Below the pieces are notes generated by a model. The model searched no databases. It was not told the DNA's origin and was given only the letters and a program-made list of their open reading frames with translations. The position numbers were made by a program, and so were the translations under genes. A DNA stretch of 64,000 bases from the NCBI RefSeq assembly GCF_023700745.1, contig NZ_JAMPYG010000003.1, positions 124,001 through 188,000 of the forward strand, in the 5' to 3' direction. The first letter of the stretch is position 1. Every line of letters begins with the position of its first letter. Below are positions 31,660-40,161 of this stretch, piece by piece. Source of the DNA: Rhodoferax sp. GTDB taxonomy: Bacteria > Pseudomonadota > Gammaproteobacteria > Burkholderiales > Burkholderiaceae_C.

Positions 31660-32982
31660 ATGACCGTTGCTCCCTCTCCCCCTGCCGTAAAGCCCTCCTG
31701 GGTGAACACCTTGCGGGTCTATCTGGAACCGCCAAGCCTGCGCATGCTCATTCTGGGTTTTTCCGCCGGCCTGCCTTTGCTGCTGGTGCTGGGCACCCTG
31801 AGCTTTTGGCTGCGTGAGGCCGGCATTGACCGCACCACCATTGGTTACCTGAGCTGGGTCGGGCTGGCCTATGCCTTCAAGTGGCTGTGGGCGCCGCTGG
31901 TGGACCGGCTGCCGATCCCGCTGCTGACGCGCTGGCTGGGCCGGCGGCGCAGCTGGTTGCTGCTGTCGCAACTGGCCATCGTCTGGGGGCTGATAGCCAT
32001 GTCCTTCAATGACCCGCAGGTGGCTCTGACACCGGTGGTGTGGGGCGCGCTGGCGGTGGCATTTGGATCGGCCACGCAGGACATTGCGCTCGATGCCTTT
32101 CGCATCGAGTCAGCCGACATCAACCGACAGGCCGCGCTGGCGGCGTCCTACCAGACCGGCTACCGGCTGGCCATGATCTGGGCCGGCGCCGGCGTGTTGT
32201 GGATCGCGGCGGGCGCCCAAATCGCCGGACTGACCGGCTATCAGCACGGCGCCTGGCACACCGCTTACCTGGTCATGGCGGCCAGCATGACGCTGGGCAT
32301 TGTCACCGTGCTGCTGTCGCCCGAGCCGCTGCGTCGCCCCATGCCCGCCGCCAAAAACGCGATGGACTGGCTGCGCGGCGCATTGGTAGAGCCATTTGTC
32401 GACTTTTTGGGCCGCTACCAGTGGCAGGCGGCGCTCATTCTGGCGCTGATTGCCGTCTACCGCATCAGTGATGTGGTGATGGGCATCATGGCCAACCCGT
32501 TTTATGTCGACATGGGCTACACCAAGGCTGAAGTCGCCACCGTCACCAAGATTTACGGCGTCATCATGACGTTGGCCGGCGCTTTTATTGGCGGCGCCAT
32601 GGCCATGCGCCTGGGTGTGATGCGGGTGCTGATGCTGGGCGCGGTGCTCAGTGCCGCCAGCAACCTGCTGTTTGCCGCCCTGAGCACGCGCGGCCACGAC
32701 CTGACCGGGCTCATTTTTGTGATCTCGGCTGACAACCTGGCCGGCGGCATTGCCTCGGCCGCCTTCATTGCCTATCTGTCGAGCCTGACCAACGTCAACT
32801 ATTCGGCCACCCAGTACGCGCTGTTCAGCTCCATGATGCTGCTGTTGCCCAAATTTATCGCCGGCTATTCAGGCCTGTATGTCGATCATTTTGGCTATGG
32901 ACACTTTTTCATTGCAACCGCCATGCTGGGTCTGCCGGTGTTGCTGCTGGTGTGGCTGGCAGCCCGTGTGAAACCTGCCTGA
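31660..32982 (+). CDS. ampG: AmpG-type muropeptide MFS permease
   Basis: The 440-residue, twelve-segment major-facilitator protein has the AmpG pattern: LGFSAGLPLLLVLGTLSFWL, SWVGLAYAFKWLWAPLVDR, and GSATQDIALDAFRIE. It would import anhydromuropeptides from the periplasm for cell-wall recycling. It stands 75 bp after xthA on the same strand. Confidence 0.9.
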   Translation: MTVAPSPPAVKPSWVNTLRVYLEPPSLRMLILGFSAGLPLLLVLGTLSFWLREAGIDRTTIGYLSWVGLAYAFKWLWAPLVDRLPIPLLTRWLGRRRSWLLLSQLAIVWGLIAMSFNDPQVALTPVVWGALAVAFGSATQDIALDAFRIESADINRQAALAASYQTGYRLAMIWAGAGVLWIAAGAQIAGLTGYQHGAWHTAYLVMAASMTLGIVTVLLSPEPLRRPMPAAKNAMDWLRGALVEPFVDFLGRYQWQAALILALIAVYRISDVVMGIMANPFYVDMGYTKAEVATVTKIYGVIMTLAGAFIGGAMAMRLGVMRVLMLGAVLSAASNLLFAALSTRGHDLTGLIFVISADNLAGGIASAAFIAYLSSLTNVNYSATQYALFSSMMLLLPKFIAGYSGLYVDHFGYGHFFIATAMLGLPVLLLVWLAARVKPA

Positions 32983-33042
32983 TTTACCCAACTTTACGCC
33001 ACCTTCAAACCCTGGATGCGGCTAAACATTAGACTTAAGTCA

Positions 33043-33750
33043 ATGAACCAACACCTGCTGATGATCGAAGACGATGCGCGCCTGGCCAATATGGTGCGCG
33101 AGTATCTGGGCCAATCCGGCTTCCAGGTCGCGCATGCCGGTGACGGCCAGATGGGTCTGAGCAGCCTGCAAGCCCAGCCTGCCGATCTGGTTATTCTGGA
33201 CCTGATGCTGCCCGACATGGATGGCCTGGAAGTGTGCCGGCGCATCCGGGCGCTGCCCGGCACCCTGGCCCAGACGCCCATTTTGATGCTCACCGCCAAG
33301 GGCGACCCGATGGACCGCATCGTTGGACTGGAAATGGGCGCGGACGACTACCTGCCCAAACCCTTCGAACCCAGGGAACTGCTGGCACGCATCCGCGCCG
33401 TGCTGCGCCGCCATGGTGACGCCCCTGTGCCGAACACCGACCACGTCATGCGCTTTGGCAGCCTGGAAATCGACCGTGATGCGCGCGTAGTCAGCGTGGC
33501 CGGCCAGGCCTGTGAGCTGACCTCGTACCAGTTTGACCTGCTGGTAGCGCTGGGTGAACGCGCCGGTCGCGTATTGACGCGCGACCAGATCATGGAAGCG
33601 GTGCGCGGGCGTGAACTCGAAGCCTTTGACCGCTCCATCGACGTGCACATGGGGCGCATCCGCGCCGCCATCGAGGTCGATGCCAAAGACCCCAAACGCA
33701 TCCTGACCGTGCGCGGCGTCGGTTATGTTTTTGCCAGGCAACAAGATTGA
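33043..33750 (+). CDS. OmpR-family response regulator
   Basis: The 235-residue protein has a receiver domain with the acidic pair EDD (9-11), phospho-acceptor Asp53 in ILDLMLPDMDG and Lys106 in LPKPF. An OmpR/PhoB winged helix follows, with DRSIDVHMGRIRAAIE and the final RGVGYVF. The ATG at 33043 is preferred; nine codons upstream give an unlikely leader. It pairs with the histidine kinase downstream, but 133 bp filled by two repeat elements separate them. The signal is unknown; RstA/CpxR-like regulators are the nearest type. Confidence 0.92.
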   Translation: MNQHLLMIEDDARLANMVREYLGQSGFQVAHAGDGQMGLSSLQAQPADLVILDLMLPDMDGLEVCRRIRALPGTLAQTPILMLTAKGDPMDRIVGLEMGADDYLPKPFEPRELLARIRAVLRRHGDAPVPNTDHVMRFGSLEIDRDARVVSVAGQACELTSYQFDLLVALGERAGRVLTRDQIMEAVRGRELEAFDRSIDVHMGRIRAAIEVDAKDPKRILTVRGVGYVFARQQD

Positions 33751-33880
33751 AACCTTGCGGGACAGACCGCAGTTACACAAAGTGAATAAGCTCTGTCCCC
33801 AACTGATCGTCGGATGTTGGCTGTCCACCTTGCGGGACAGACCGCAGTGACACGAAGTGAACAAGCTCTGTCCTTAACTG
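33751..33880 (+). repeat. Compound intergenic element, two GGGACAGA-type copies
   Basis: Copy 1 (33751-33805) begins at the base after the response-regulator stop. Copy 2 (33827-33880) ends 3 bp before the kinase ATG. The two agree at all but about six positions, with a period of 75 bp. Each has inverted ends, GCGGGACAGA and TCTGTCC, able to form a long hairpin. The 21-bp spacer resembles the one at 36741-36868. Confidence 0.8.
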
Positions 33881-33883
33881 ACC

Positions 33884-35212
33884 ATGCTCAACAAACTCTA
33901 CCTTCGCATCTGGCTGGCTGTGGTGCTGGCCGTGGCGGTGCTCATCCTGCTGGTAGGCTGGGCCTGGCGGCTGGCGGCCGAACCTCCCCTGCGTGATGTC
34001 GAGGTGCGCAACCAAGCCGGCCAGGTCATTGGCAAAGGGCGTTCACGCGCGCTTTCTGGCGAAGACAACTTTGGTCCTCAACGCCAGGATCTGCAAGGCT
34101 TCGGCATGTTGCACCGCTTTGAACTCATGCCCATGCCACCCCCGGCAGACCTGTCTGAGCCAGATGGACCGACAGACCCAAACCGGCCCAGAACCCATCC
34201 CGGCAAAATCAACCCGGCCCGTGGCGGACCGGAGTTTTTAGTGCGCATGCACGACGGGCAGACCATGCGCATGCACCTGTTGCGCGCGCCACCTTCGTTC
34301 TGGAGCCGCCCGCCTTTTGGTTTTGCCTGGATGCTGGTGTGGGTCGGCCTGGCCGTGGCCTTGGCCACCTACCCGATTGTGCGCACCCTCACACGCCGGC
34401 TGGAGCGCCTGCAAGACGGTGTGCAGCAATGGGGCGAAGGTGATTTATCGACCCGCGTACCAGAAAACGGCGAAGACGAAGTGGCTTTTCTGGCCAGGCG
34501 CTTCAACCAGGCCGCCGAGCGCGTGGAAATGCTGGTCCACTCCCACGAGGCGCTGCTGGCCTCGCAGAAATCACTGCTGGCCAATGCCTCGCACGAATTG
34601 CGCTCGCCGTTGACACGCATTCGCATGGGGCTGGAACTGATGGGCGCAGGCACGTCACCGGCGTTCAAGGCCGAAGTTTCCCGCAACATCAACGAACTGG
34701 ACCAATTGATCGAAGAGATTCTTCTGGCCAGCCGCCTCGATGCCCGCGAGGCGGACCTGGGCACCATCGAGTCGGTGGACCTGATCGGCCTGGCCGCCGA
34801 GGAATGCGCCCGTGTCGATGCCGAGCTTGATCTGCCGCCAGAATTGCAAACGGGCGCGGCCACCGCTGAGCTGGCGGTTCCAGGCATCAGCAAACTGCTG
34901 CGTCGCGCCGTACGCAACCTGCTGGAAAACGCACGCCGTTATGGTGCCGGCGAGATCCACCTGGGCCTGAGCCAGACGGACAGCCATGTGGTGATCCGGG
35001 TTTCGGACCATGGCCCCGGCGTTCCTGCGGCATTGCGGGAGCGGATTTTTGAGCCCTTTTATCGCCTGCCTGGCGCCACCGAACGCGATGGCGGCGTGGG
35101 CCTGGGCCTGGCCCTGGTCAAAGCCATTGCCCAGCGCCATGGTGGCCGGGTCGTGTGCGAGGACCGGCCCGGTGGCGGCGCAACCTTTGTGCTTGAGCTG
35201 CCCAAAAGATAG
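33884..35212 (+). CDS. Sensor histidine kinase
   Basis: The 442-residue membrane kinase has one N-terminal segment (about 9-29) and a periplasmic loop rich in Pro and Met, with several His (about 35-143). A second membrane segment (about 147-165) and a HAMP domain follow. HisKA has His237 in ASHELRSPLTR; HATPase_c has NLLENARRYG, DHGPGVP and GVGLGLALV. The loop composition recalls CpxA/RstB-like envelope or metal sensors, but this is only suggestive. Translation must start directly behind the repeat pair; no clear ribosome-binding site is seen. Confidence 0.92.
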   Translation: MLNKLYLRIWLAVVLAVAVLILLVGWAWRLAAEPPLRDVEVRNQAGQVIGKGRSRALSGEDNFGPQRQDLQGFGMLHRFELMPMPPPADLSEPDGPTDPNRPRTHPGKINPARGGPEFLVRMHDGQTMRMHLLRAPPSFWSRPPFGFAWMLVWVGLAVALATYPIVRTLTRRLERLQDGVQQWGEGDLSTRVPENGEDEVAFLARRFNQAAERVEMLVHSHEALLASQKSLLANASHELRSPLTRIRMGLELMGAGTSPAFKAEVSRNINELDQLIEEILLASRLDAREADLGTIESVDLIGLAAEECARVDAELDLPPELQTGAATAELAVPGISKLLRRAVRNLLENARRYGAGEIHLGLSQTDSHVVIRVSDHGPGVPAALRERIFEPFYRLPGATERDGGVGLGLALVKAIAQRHGGRVVCEDRPGGGATFVLELPKR

Positions 35213-35258
35213 ACGTCGCCGCCGACATCGGGAAGGCATCAAAAATCGGCCTCGCTCC

Positions 35259-35309
35259 CCCCCAATTGGGGGATTCCTGGGTCACCCCATGTCCGCTATA
35301 GTTGACCCA
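35259..35309. repeat. Two palindromes downstream of the kinase gene
   Basis: CCCCCAATTGGGGG is a perfect 14-bp palindrome at 35259-35272. TGGGTCA (35278-35284) and TGACCCA (35303-35309) form a second inverted repeat that ends in CCCAACTG like the GGGACAGA elements, so it may be a degenerate member of that family. Confidence 0.45.
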
Positions 35310-35449
35310 ACTGCTGTCACAGTCATGAAGCACAGACCTTAGTCAGCATCCTTGATTGTCTTGGGTGCAGCCTCTGGATTCGTGAAGTTTCCAACGACGT
35401 TCCTCCCACAGAGGAACTTTTACAAGCCACCTTCGGGTGGCTTTTTTTT
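35310..35449 (+). ncRNA. Candidate small RNA with two 3' stem-loops
   Basis: No protein frame explains 35213-35479. The 3' part holds a perfect hairpin, GTTCCTC (35399-35405) with GAGGAAC (35411-35417). It is followed by a terminator hairpin and a run of eight T. A TATAGT box at about 35298-35303 could serve as a -10 element, giving an RNA of about 140 nt. Alternatively this is just the 3' end of the kinase transcript. I do not recognise it as a known Rfam family. Confidence 0.35.
35424..35449 (+). terminator. Strong Rho-independent terminator
   Basis: AAGCCACC (35424-35431) and GGTGGCTT (35436-35443) form an 8-bp stem with a stable TTCG tetraloop, followed by eight T. It ends either the kinase transcript or the candidate small RNA, and separates them from the convergent waaF. 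Confidence 0.9.
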
Positions 35450-35479
35450 GGCAAGACACCTTCGCCCGGGGCAAAACCA

Positions 35480-36481
35480 CTACAGCAAGGCGCTGACCCG
35501 GGTCGGCAGAATGTCGTTGAGGCAGCGCGTGTGACCCAGCGGGCAGACCCGCTCAAAACACGGTGCACAGTCCAGTGGCGGCTGGTAGGCGGCGTCGGTC
35601 TTGAGCCATAACACCGTGGCCAGAGCATTCAGCGGAGGCGTATGCAGCGGACTGCTGGAGCCAAAAATAGCCACCTGCCTGACACCAAAACCAGCCGCGA
35701 CATGCATCAGGCCGGAGTCATTGCTCACGATGCTTTTGCATGCCGCAATCACTGCCAGCGCTTGCGCCAGCGTGGTCTTTCCTGCCAGATTGAGGCAGTG
35801 CCCCGGACGCCGGACATTGACCGGATCGGCAATGCTGGCACACAGCCCGGCCTCCTTGCCCGAGCCCAACAGCACGACAGGTGCATCGAGTTGTTCTGCC
35901 AGCGCGGCAAAGTGGGTAGCCGGCCAGCGTTTGGCTTCGCCGAACTCGGCACCCGGCGCAAACACGTGATAACCCATCTGCGTCAGGCTCAAGGCGTGCA
36001 AGGCGGTATCGACGTCCAGCTTTGACAGATGCAACTGCGGCCGGTCGGCCGCCACATCCGCTGCCCCGCTCAAGGCTGAATAAAACGCCACCATCGGCGG
36101 GCGCTGTCCCTTGGGCGGATTGCTCAGGCGCTGCGTCAACAATCCGAAGCGCGCCTCGCCCAGATAACCGATCCGCGTGGGAATGCCCGCCATCCAAGGC
36201 AGCAGTGCACTTTTGAGTGAGTTGGGGCAGATGGTGGCACAGTCGAACCGGCCTTTGATCTGCCGGGCCAGATGCCAGCGTTCGCGCCATTGCAGGCCAC
36301 CGTGGGCAAACGGAAATTCAATGACTTCCGCCACCTGCGGCATGGCCCGGTACACCGGTGCCACCCAGGGCAGCGCCCCCACGGTAAGCTGTTCACCGCG
36401 CGCGTGCAAACGCCGCAACAGCGGCTCGGTCATCACCGCGTCGCCGATCCATTGCGGTGCAATGATGAGTGAGCGGCTCAA
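35480..36481 (-). CDS. waaF: Lipopolysaccharide heptosyltransferase II
   Basis: This enzyme adds the second heptose to the LPS inner core. It belongs to glycosyltransferase family 9 and shows SLIIAPQWIGDAVMTEPLL at the start, then VFAPGAEFGEAKRWPATHFA and VSNDSGLMHVAAGFGV. The TTG at 36481 gives 333 residues and begins like homologues. The frame stays open to a TTG at 36520, next to the preceding stop, but those 13 extra codons cover an inverted repeat and look non-coding. It is the last gene of ilvE / zinc-finger / waaF. Confidence 0.9.
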   Translation of the reverse strand: MSRSLIIAPQWIGDAVMTEPLLRRLHARGEQLTVGALPWVAPVYRAMPQVAEVIEFPFAHGGLQWRERWHLARQIKGRFDCATICPNSLKSALLPWMAGIPTRIGYLGEARFGLLTQRLSNPPKGQRPPMVAFYSALSGAADVAADRPQLHLSKLDVDTALHALSLTQMGYHVFAPGAEFGEAKRWPATHFAALAEQLDAPVVLLGSGKEAGLCASIADPVNVRRPGHCLNLAGKTTLAQALAVIAACKSIVSNDSGLMHVAAGFGVRQVAIFGSSSPLHTPPLNALATVLWLKTDAAYQPPLDCAPCFERVCPLGHTRCLNDILPTRVSALL

Positions 36482-36501
36482 TTCAGGTGAAGACGGAAAT
36501 G

Positions 36502-36522
36502 AATTGAAATCCGACCCCAATT
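36502..36522. repeat. Short inverted repeat at the zf-CHCC/waaF junction
   Basis: AATTG (36502-36506) and CAATT (36518-36522) flank a GAAATCCGACCC-type core between the two genes. It coincides with the doubtful 5' extension of waaF and supports the shorter waaF start. Confidence 0.35.
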
Positions 36523-36724
36523 AATGGCCGTGGAAATGCTCGCCTTCCTTGAGCTTGTACACCGTGCCGCAATAGGGGCACTTGGCCTGGCCGGTGTGGG
36601 CCACATCCAGATACACCTTGGGGTGGCTGTTCCACAGCGTCATGTCAGCCAAGGGACTGGGGCAATAAACACCGCCTTGGTGATTGAGGTCTTTGGCCAG
36701 CAGTTCTACAGTTGCAGTTGTCAT
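36521..36724 (-). CDS. zf-CHCC zinc-finger protein
   Basis: The 67-residue protein matches the zf-CHCC family (related to mitochondrial NDUFS6). Cys occurs in VYCPSP and His in WNSHPKVYL, followed by the pair in KCPYCG, giving a C-H-C-C zinc site. The ATG at 36724 starts the conserved part. It lies between ilvE and waaF on the same strand. The molecular role of the bacterial family is not established. Confidence 0.85.
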   Translation of the reverse strand: MTTATVELLAKDLNHQGGVYCPSPLADMTLWNSHPKVYLDVAHTGQAKCPYCGTVYKLKEGEHFHGH

Positions 36725-36740
36725 GGGGGTCTTTCTCATC

Positions 36741-36868
36741 AATTGGGGACAGCGCTGGTGCACTTGATGTCACTGCGTGCTGCCCCGCAAGGTAAACATC
36801 CAATATCCGACGAAGTGTTGGGGACAGAGCAAATTTGCTTCACAAATCTTGGTCTGTCCCGCAAAGTT
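36741..36868 (-). repeat. Compound intergenic element, two GGGACAGA-type copies
   Basis: Read on the minus strand, copy 1 (36868-36817) starts right after the ilvE stop. Copy 2 (36793-36741) ends 17 bp before the zinc-finger start codon. The period is 74 bp. The spacer shares TCGTCGGAT-TTGG-TGT with the pair at 33751-33880. The middle of copy 1 has diverged, while the ends GGGACAGA and TCTGTCCC are intact. Confidence 0.75.
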
Positions 36869-37819
36869 TCAGACTTTCGTCAGCCAGTGGGCGTATTTGG
36901 GGTTGCGGCCGTTGACGATGTCAAAGAACGCGCTCTGGATCTTCTCGGTGATCGGGCCGCGTGAGCCGACGTAGCCGGGCTTGCCCAACTCAATGCGGTC
37001 AAGTTCGCGAATCGGCGTGATCTCGGCTGCGGTGCCGCTGAAGAAAGCCTCATCGCAGATGTAGATCTCGTCGCGGGTGATGCGTTTTTGCACCACTTCC
37101 AGCCCGAGGTCCTGGCAGATGTGCAGCACCGTGTTGCGGGTGATGCCATTGAGGGCACCGGCCGACAGGTCGGGGGTGTAGACCACGCCGTCTTTCACGA
37201 CGAAGACATTTTCGCCCGAACCTTCGCTGACAAAGCCATTGGCATCGAGCAGCATGGCTTCGTCATAGCCATCGTCCAGCGCCTCGGTGTTGGCCAGGAT
37301 GGAGTTGGTGTAGTTGCTCACCGCCTTGGCCTGCGTCATGGTGATGTTGACGTGATGGCGGGTGTAACTGGAAATCTTGACGCGGATGCCGCGTGTCATG
37401 CCTTCGTCCCCCAGGTAGGCCCCCCAGGCCCAGGCCGCCACCATCAGGTGGATGTGGTTGCCCTTGGGACTGACGCCGAGCTTGCGGCTGCCGATCCAGC
37501 TCAGGGGACGCAGGTAGCAGGATTCGAGCTGGTTGGCACGCACCACATCGACTTGCGCCTGCATGATTTGTTCTTTGCTGAACGGAATCGCCATGCGCAG
37601 AATTTTGGCGCTGTTGAGAAGACGCTGGGTGTGCTCTTCGAGCCGGAAAATGGCCGTACCATCCCCCGTTTTGTAAGCACGCACCCCTTCAAAGACACCA
37701 CAACCATAGTGCAGGGTGTGGGTCAGGACGTGAATCTTGGCGTCACGCCATTCCACCATCTGGCCATCCATCCAGATTTTTCCATCACGGTCAGACAGGT
37801 CGGGCGGTAAGGGGCTCAT
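36869..37819 (-). CDS. ilvE: Branched-chain amino acid aminotransferase
   Basis: This PLP-dependent class IV aminotransferase carries out the last step of valine, leucine and isoleucine synthesis. In 316 residues it shows FEGVRAYKTGDGTAIFRLEEH near 43-63, a central QAKAVSNYTNSILA with the PLP-binding Lys, and SEGSGENVFVVKDG. An AAGGAA ribosome-binding site precedes the ATG. It heads ilvE / zinc-finger / waaF. Confidence 0.94.
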   Translation of the reverse strand: MSPLPPDLSDRDGKIWMDGQMVEWRDAKIHVLTHTLHYGCGVFEGVRAYKTGDGTAIFRLEEHTQRLLNSAKILRMAIPFSKEQIMQAQVDVVRANQLESCYLRPLSWIGSRKLGVSPKGNHIHLMVAAWAWGAYLGDEGMTRGIRVKISSYTRHHVNITMTQAKAVSNYTNSILANTEALDDGYDEAMLLDANGFVSEGSGENVFVVKDGVVYTPDLSAGALNGITRNTVLHICQDLGLEVVQKRITRDEIYICDEAFFSGTAAEITPIRELDRIELGKPGYVGSRGPITEKIQSAFFDIVNGRNPKYAHWLTKV

Positions 37820-38044
37820 CGGTTATTCCTTCAAATTAAGGGGGGCAATGCTACAAATTGTAGATTTTACGGGCACCGACAAGGTGCTTTTGTGAGAATT
37901 TAGGGCTTTGCGACTTGTCACGAGGTGCTCAAGGATCGCCCAAAATGGGGTCCCGGCTGTGCAAAACCGTCAAGTCGCAGTATTCTTGCGCCTGTGGCCG
38001 GCCACTGCGCCCGCCTGCACCATGTTCTATTTCAGGAGAATTTC

Positions 38045-38635
38045 ATGACCCACACCTTGACAACCCGTTCTGCCTCTTGCTGGCTGGCCGTCGGCCTGCT
38101 GCTGGGCGCTTCCAGCCTTGGCGCGCAGCAGCAGCCCTCTGCTGCCAGCACGGCCAAGGCGCGTTATGAGGCCGACAAAAAATTATGCGCTGATGAAGCT
38201 TCGTCCGAAGCACGGCTGCAATGCCGCCGTGATGCCCAGGCGGTGTACGAAAAAGCACTGGCAGCCAGCAAACCCGCCCCCAAGTCATCGCAACCGGCCG
38301 TTTGCAACGAATGCGGCAAGGTGACAGGCGTCAAGGTCGTCGAAAAAGCCGGTGACAGCGGTCCGGTCGGCATGATTGCCGGCGGGGTGGCGGGTGCCGT
38401 GCTGGGACGCCAGGTGGGGGGCGGCACCGGCAGAGACCTGGCCACCATTGCCGGCGCGGCAGGCGGTGCCTACGCCGGCAAGAAGATCGAAGAGAAAATG
38501 AACGCCCATAAAGTCTGGACTGTCGGCGTGCGCTACAACAATGGCACAACGGCCGAGTTCGATTACGCGCAGGACCCCGGCTTCAAGGTCGGCGATGCGG
38601 TGCGCAAATCGGGGAATGTGCTGGAGCGCAACTGA
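38045..38635 (+). CDS. Glycine-zipper 2TM envelope protein
   Basis: The 196-residue protein has a signal peptide (about 1-27) and a charged segment containing a CNEC pair. It then has a Gly-rich hairpin (GMIAGGVAGAVLGRQVGGG and IAGAAGGAYAGKKIE, about 107-150) typical of glycine-zipper/SlyB-like outer-membrane proteins, and a C-terminal beta-rich tail. The ATG at 38045 has an excellent AGGAGA site. There is no lipobox Cys at the cleavage site. Its role is likely structural in the envelope; precise function unknown. Confidence 0.8.
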   Translation: MTHTLTTRSASCWLAVGLLLGASSLGAQQQPSAASTAKARYEADKKLCADEASSEARLQCRRDAQAVYEKALAASKPAPKSSQPAVCNECGKVTGVKVVEKAGDSGPVGMIAGGVAGAVLGRQVGGGTGRDLATIAGAAGGAYAGKKIEEKMNAHKVWTVGVRYNNGTTAEFDYAQDPGFKVGDAVRKSGNVLERN

Positions 38636-38636
38636 T

Positions 38637-38770
38637 CTTCTGCGCGAGTGGTCTGAACTCCATCTAGTCAGTTGGGGTCAGAGCACGTCACTGCGTGAGT
38701 GGTCTGACCCGCAAGATTTCAGATTGGTTGGGGTCAGAGCACGTCGCTGCGCGAGTGGTCTGACCCACAA
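38637..38770 (-). repeat. Compound intergenic element, two GGGTCAGA-type copies plus a partial one
   Basis: Read on the minus strand from the radA stop there are full copies at 38770-38726 and 38720-38671, with a period of 56 bp. A 17-bp remnant of a third lies at 38656-38640. Ends are GGGTCAGACC and GCTCTGACCCCAAC. The spacer CCAACCAA-TGAAA-CTTG matches the one at 52572-52673. Confidence 0.8.
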
Positions 38771-38772
38771 GC

Positions 38773-40149
38773 TTATAAGCTTCTCACCACCTCCATGGCC
38801 TGTTCGACGCGCTCCACAGCGTGAATCGTCAGGCCTTCAAAGTCTTTGGTCTTGAGGTTTTTGGGCAGGTTGGCCTTCGGCACCACGGCCACGCTGAAGC
38901 CCAGTTTGGCTGCTTCCTTGAGGCGCTCCTGGCCACGCGGCGCAGGCCGCACTTCACCGGCCAGGCCCACTTCGCCAAAGGCAAAAAAACCTTTCGGCAG
39001 CGGCTTGCCGCGCAGACTGGAGGTGATGGCCAGCAGCACCGCCAGATCGGCAGCCGGCTCACTGATGCGCACACCACCGACCGCGTTGACAAACACGTCC
39101 TGGTCCATGCAAGCGACCCCGGCATGGCGGTGCAGCACCGCCAGCAACATGGCCAGGCGGTCCTTGTCCAGGCCCACGCTCAGGCGTCTGGGGCTTGGAC
39201 CGCCGCTGTCGACCAAGGCCTGGATTTCGACCAGCATCGGGCGCGTGCCTTCAAGCGTGACCATGACACAGCTGCCCGGCACCGGCTCGGCGTGCTGGCT
39301 CAGAAAAATGGCGCTCGGGTTGCTGACTCCCTTGAGACCTTTTTCGGTCATGGCAAAGACGCCGATTTCATTCACCGCGCCAAAGCGGTTCTTGATGGCG
39401 CGCACCAGCCTGAAGCTGCTGTGGGTATCGCCCTCAAAGTAGAGCACGGTGTCGACCATGTGCTCCAGCACGCGCGGCCCCGCGAGTGCCCCTTCCTTGG
39501 TCACGTGGCCCACCAGCACCATACACACGCCACTGGCTTTGGCCGCACGCGTCAGGTGGGCCGCACATTCACGCACCTGCGCCACCGAACCGGGCGCCGA
39601 GGTAAGTTGGTCGGAATAGACCGTCTGGATGGAATCGATGACGGCAATGTCGGGCTGCGCGGACGCCAGCGTGGCGAGGATTTTCTCCAGGCCGATTTCG
39701 GCCAGCACCTTGACCTGTGAGCCATCCAGCCCCAGACGACGCGCACGCAAGGCCACCTGCGCGCCACTTTCTTCGCCGGTGACATAGAGGGTGCTCTGGC
39801 CGCTGCGCTGCAGCGCATCCAGCGCCTGCAACAGCAGGGTCGACTTGCCAATGCCAGGGTCGCCACCGATCAGCACCACACCGCCCTCGACCATGCCGCC
39901 ACCCAGCACCCGGTCCAGCTCCTCGTGACCGGTGGGCGTGCGCGCCATGTCGACCGCGTCAATGTCGCCCAGAACCGCCATTTCGGCCGTCTTGGCCAGG
40001 GAAGCAAAGCGGTTTTTAACCGGAGAAGCGCTCTCGGGGGCCGATTCGATCAGGGTGTTCCAAGCGTTACAGCTCGGGCACTTGCCCTGCCATTTGGGGC
40101 TGGTGCCGCCGCAGTCGGAACAGACGTAGTGGGTTTTTTCTTTGGCCAT
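38773..40149 (-). CDS. radA: DNA repair protein RadA
   Basis: This RecA-like ATPase drives branch migration in recombination. In 458 residues it has the N-terminal zinc finger (CSDC then CPSC), Walker A GGDPGIGKST, the diagnostic KNRFG motif near 255 and a C-terminal Lon-like domain. A LexA box lies 13 bp before its start codon. The 3' end abuts a repeat array, and its stop lies inside the palindrome AAGCTTATAAGCTT. Confidence 0.97.
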   Translation of the reverse strand: MAKEKTHYVCSDCGGTSPKWQGKCPSCNAWNTLIESAPESASPVKNRFASLAKTAEMAVLGDIDAVDMARTPTGHEELDRVLGGGMVEGGVVLIGGDPGIGKSTLLLQALDALQRSGQSTLYVTGEESGAQVALRARRLGLDGSQVKVLAEIGLEKILATLASAQPDIAVIDSIQTVYSDQLTSAPGSVAQVRECAAHLTRAAKASGVCMVLVGHVTKEGALAGPRVLEHMVDTVLYFEGDTHSSFRLVRAIKNRFGAVNEIGVFAMTEKGLKGVSNPSAIFLSQHAEPVPGSCVMVTLEGTRPMLVEIQALVDSGGPSPRRLSVGLDKDRLAMLLAVLHRHAGVACMDQDVFVNAVGGVRISEPAADLAVLLAITSSLRGKPLPKGFFAFGEVGLAGEVRPAPRGQERLKEAAKLGFSVAVVPKANLPKNLKTKDFEGLTIHAVERVEQAMEVVRSL

Positions 40150-40161
40150 GGGAGAATAATA

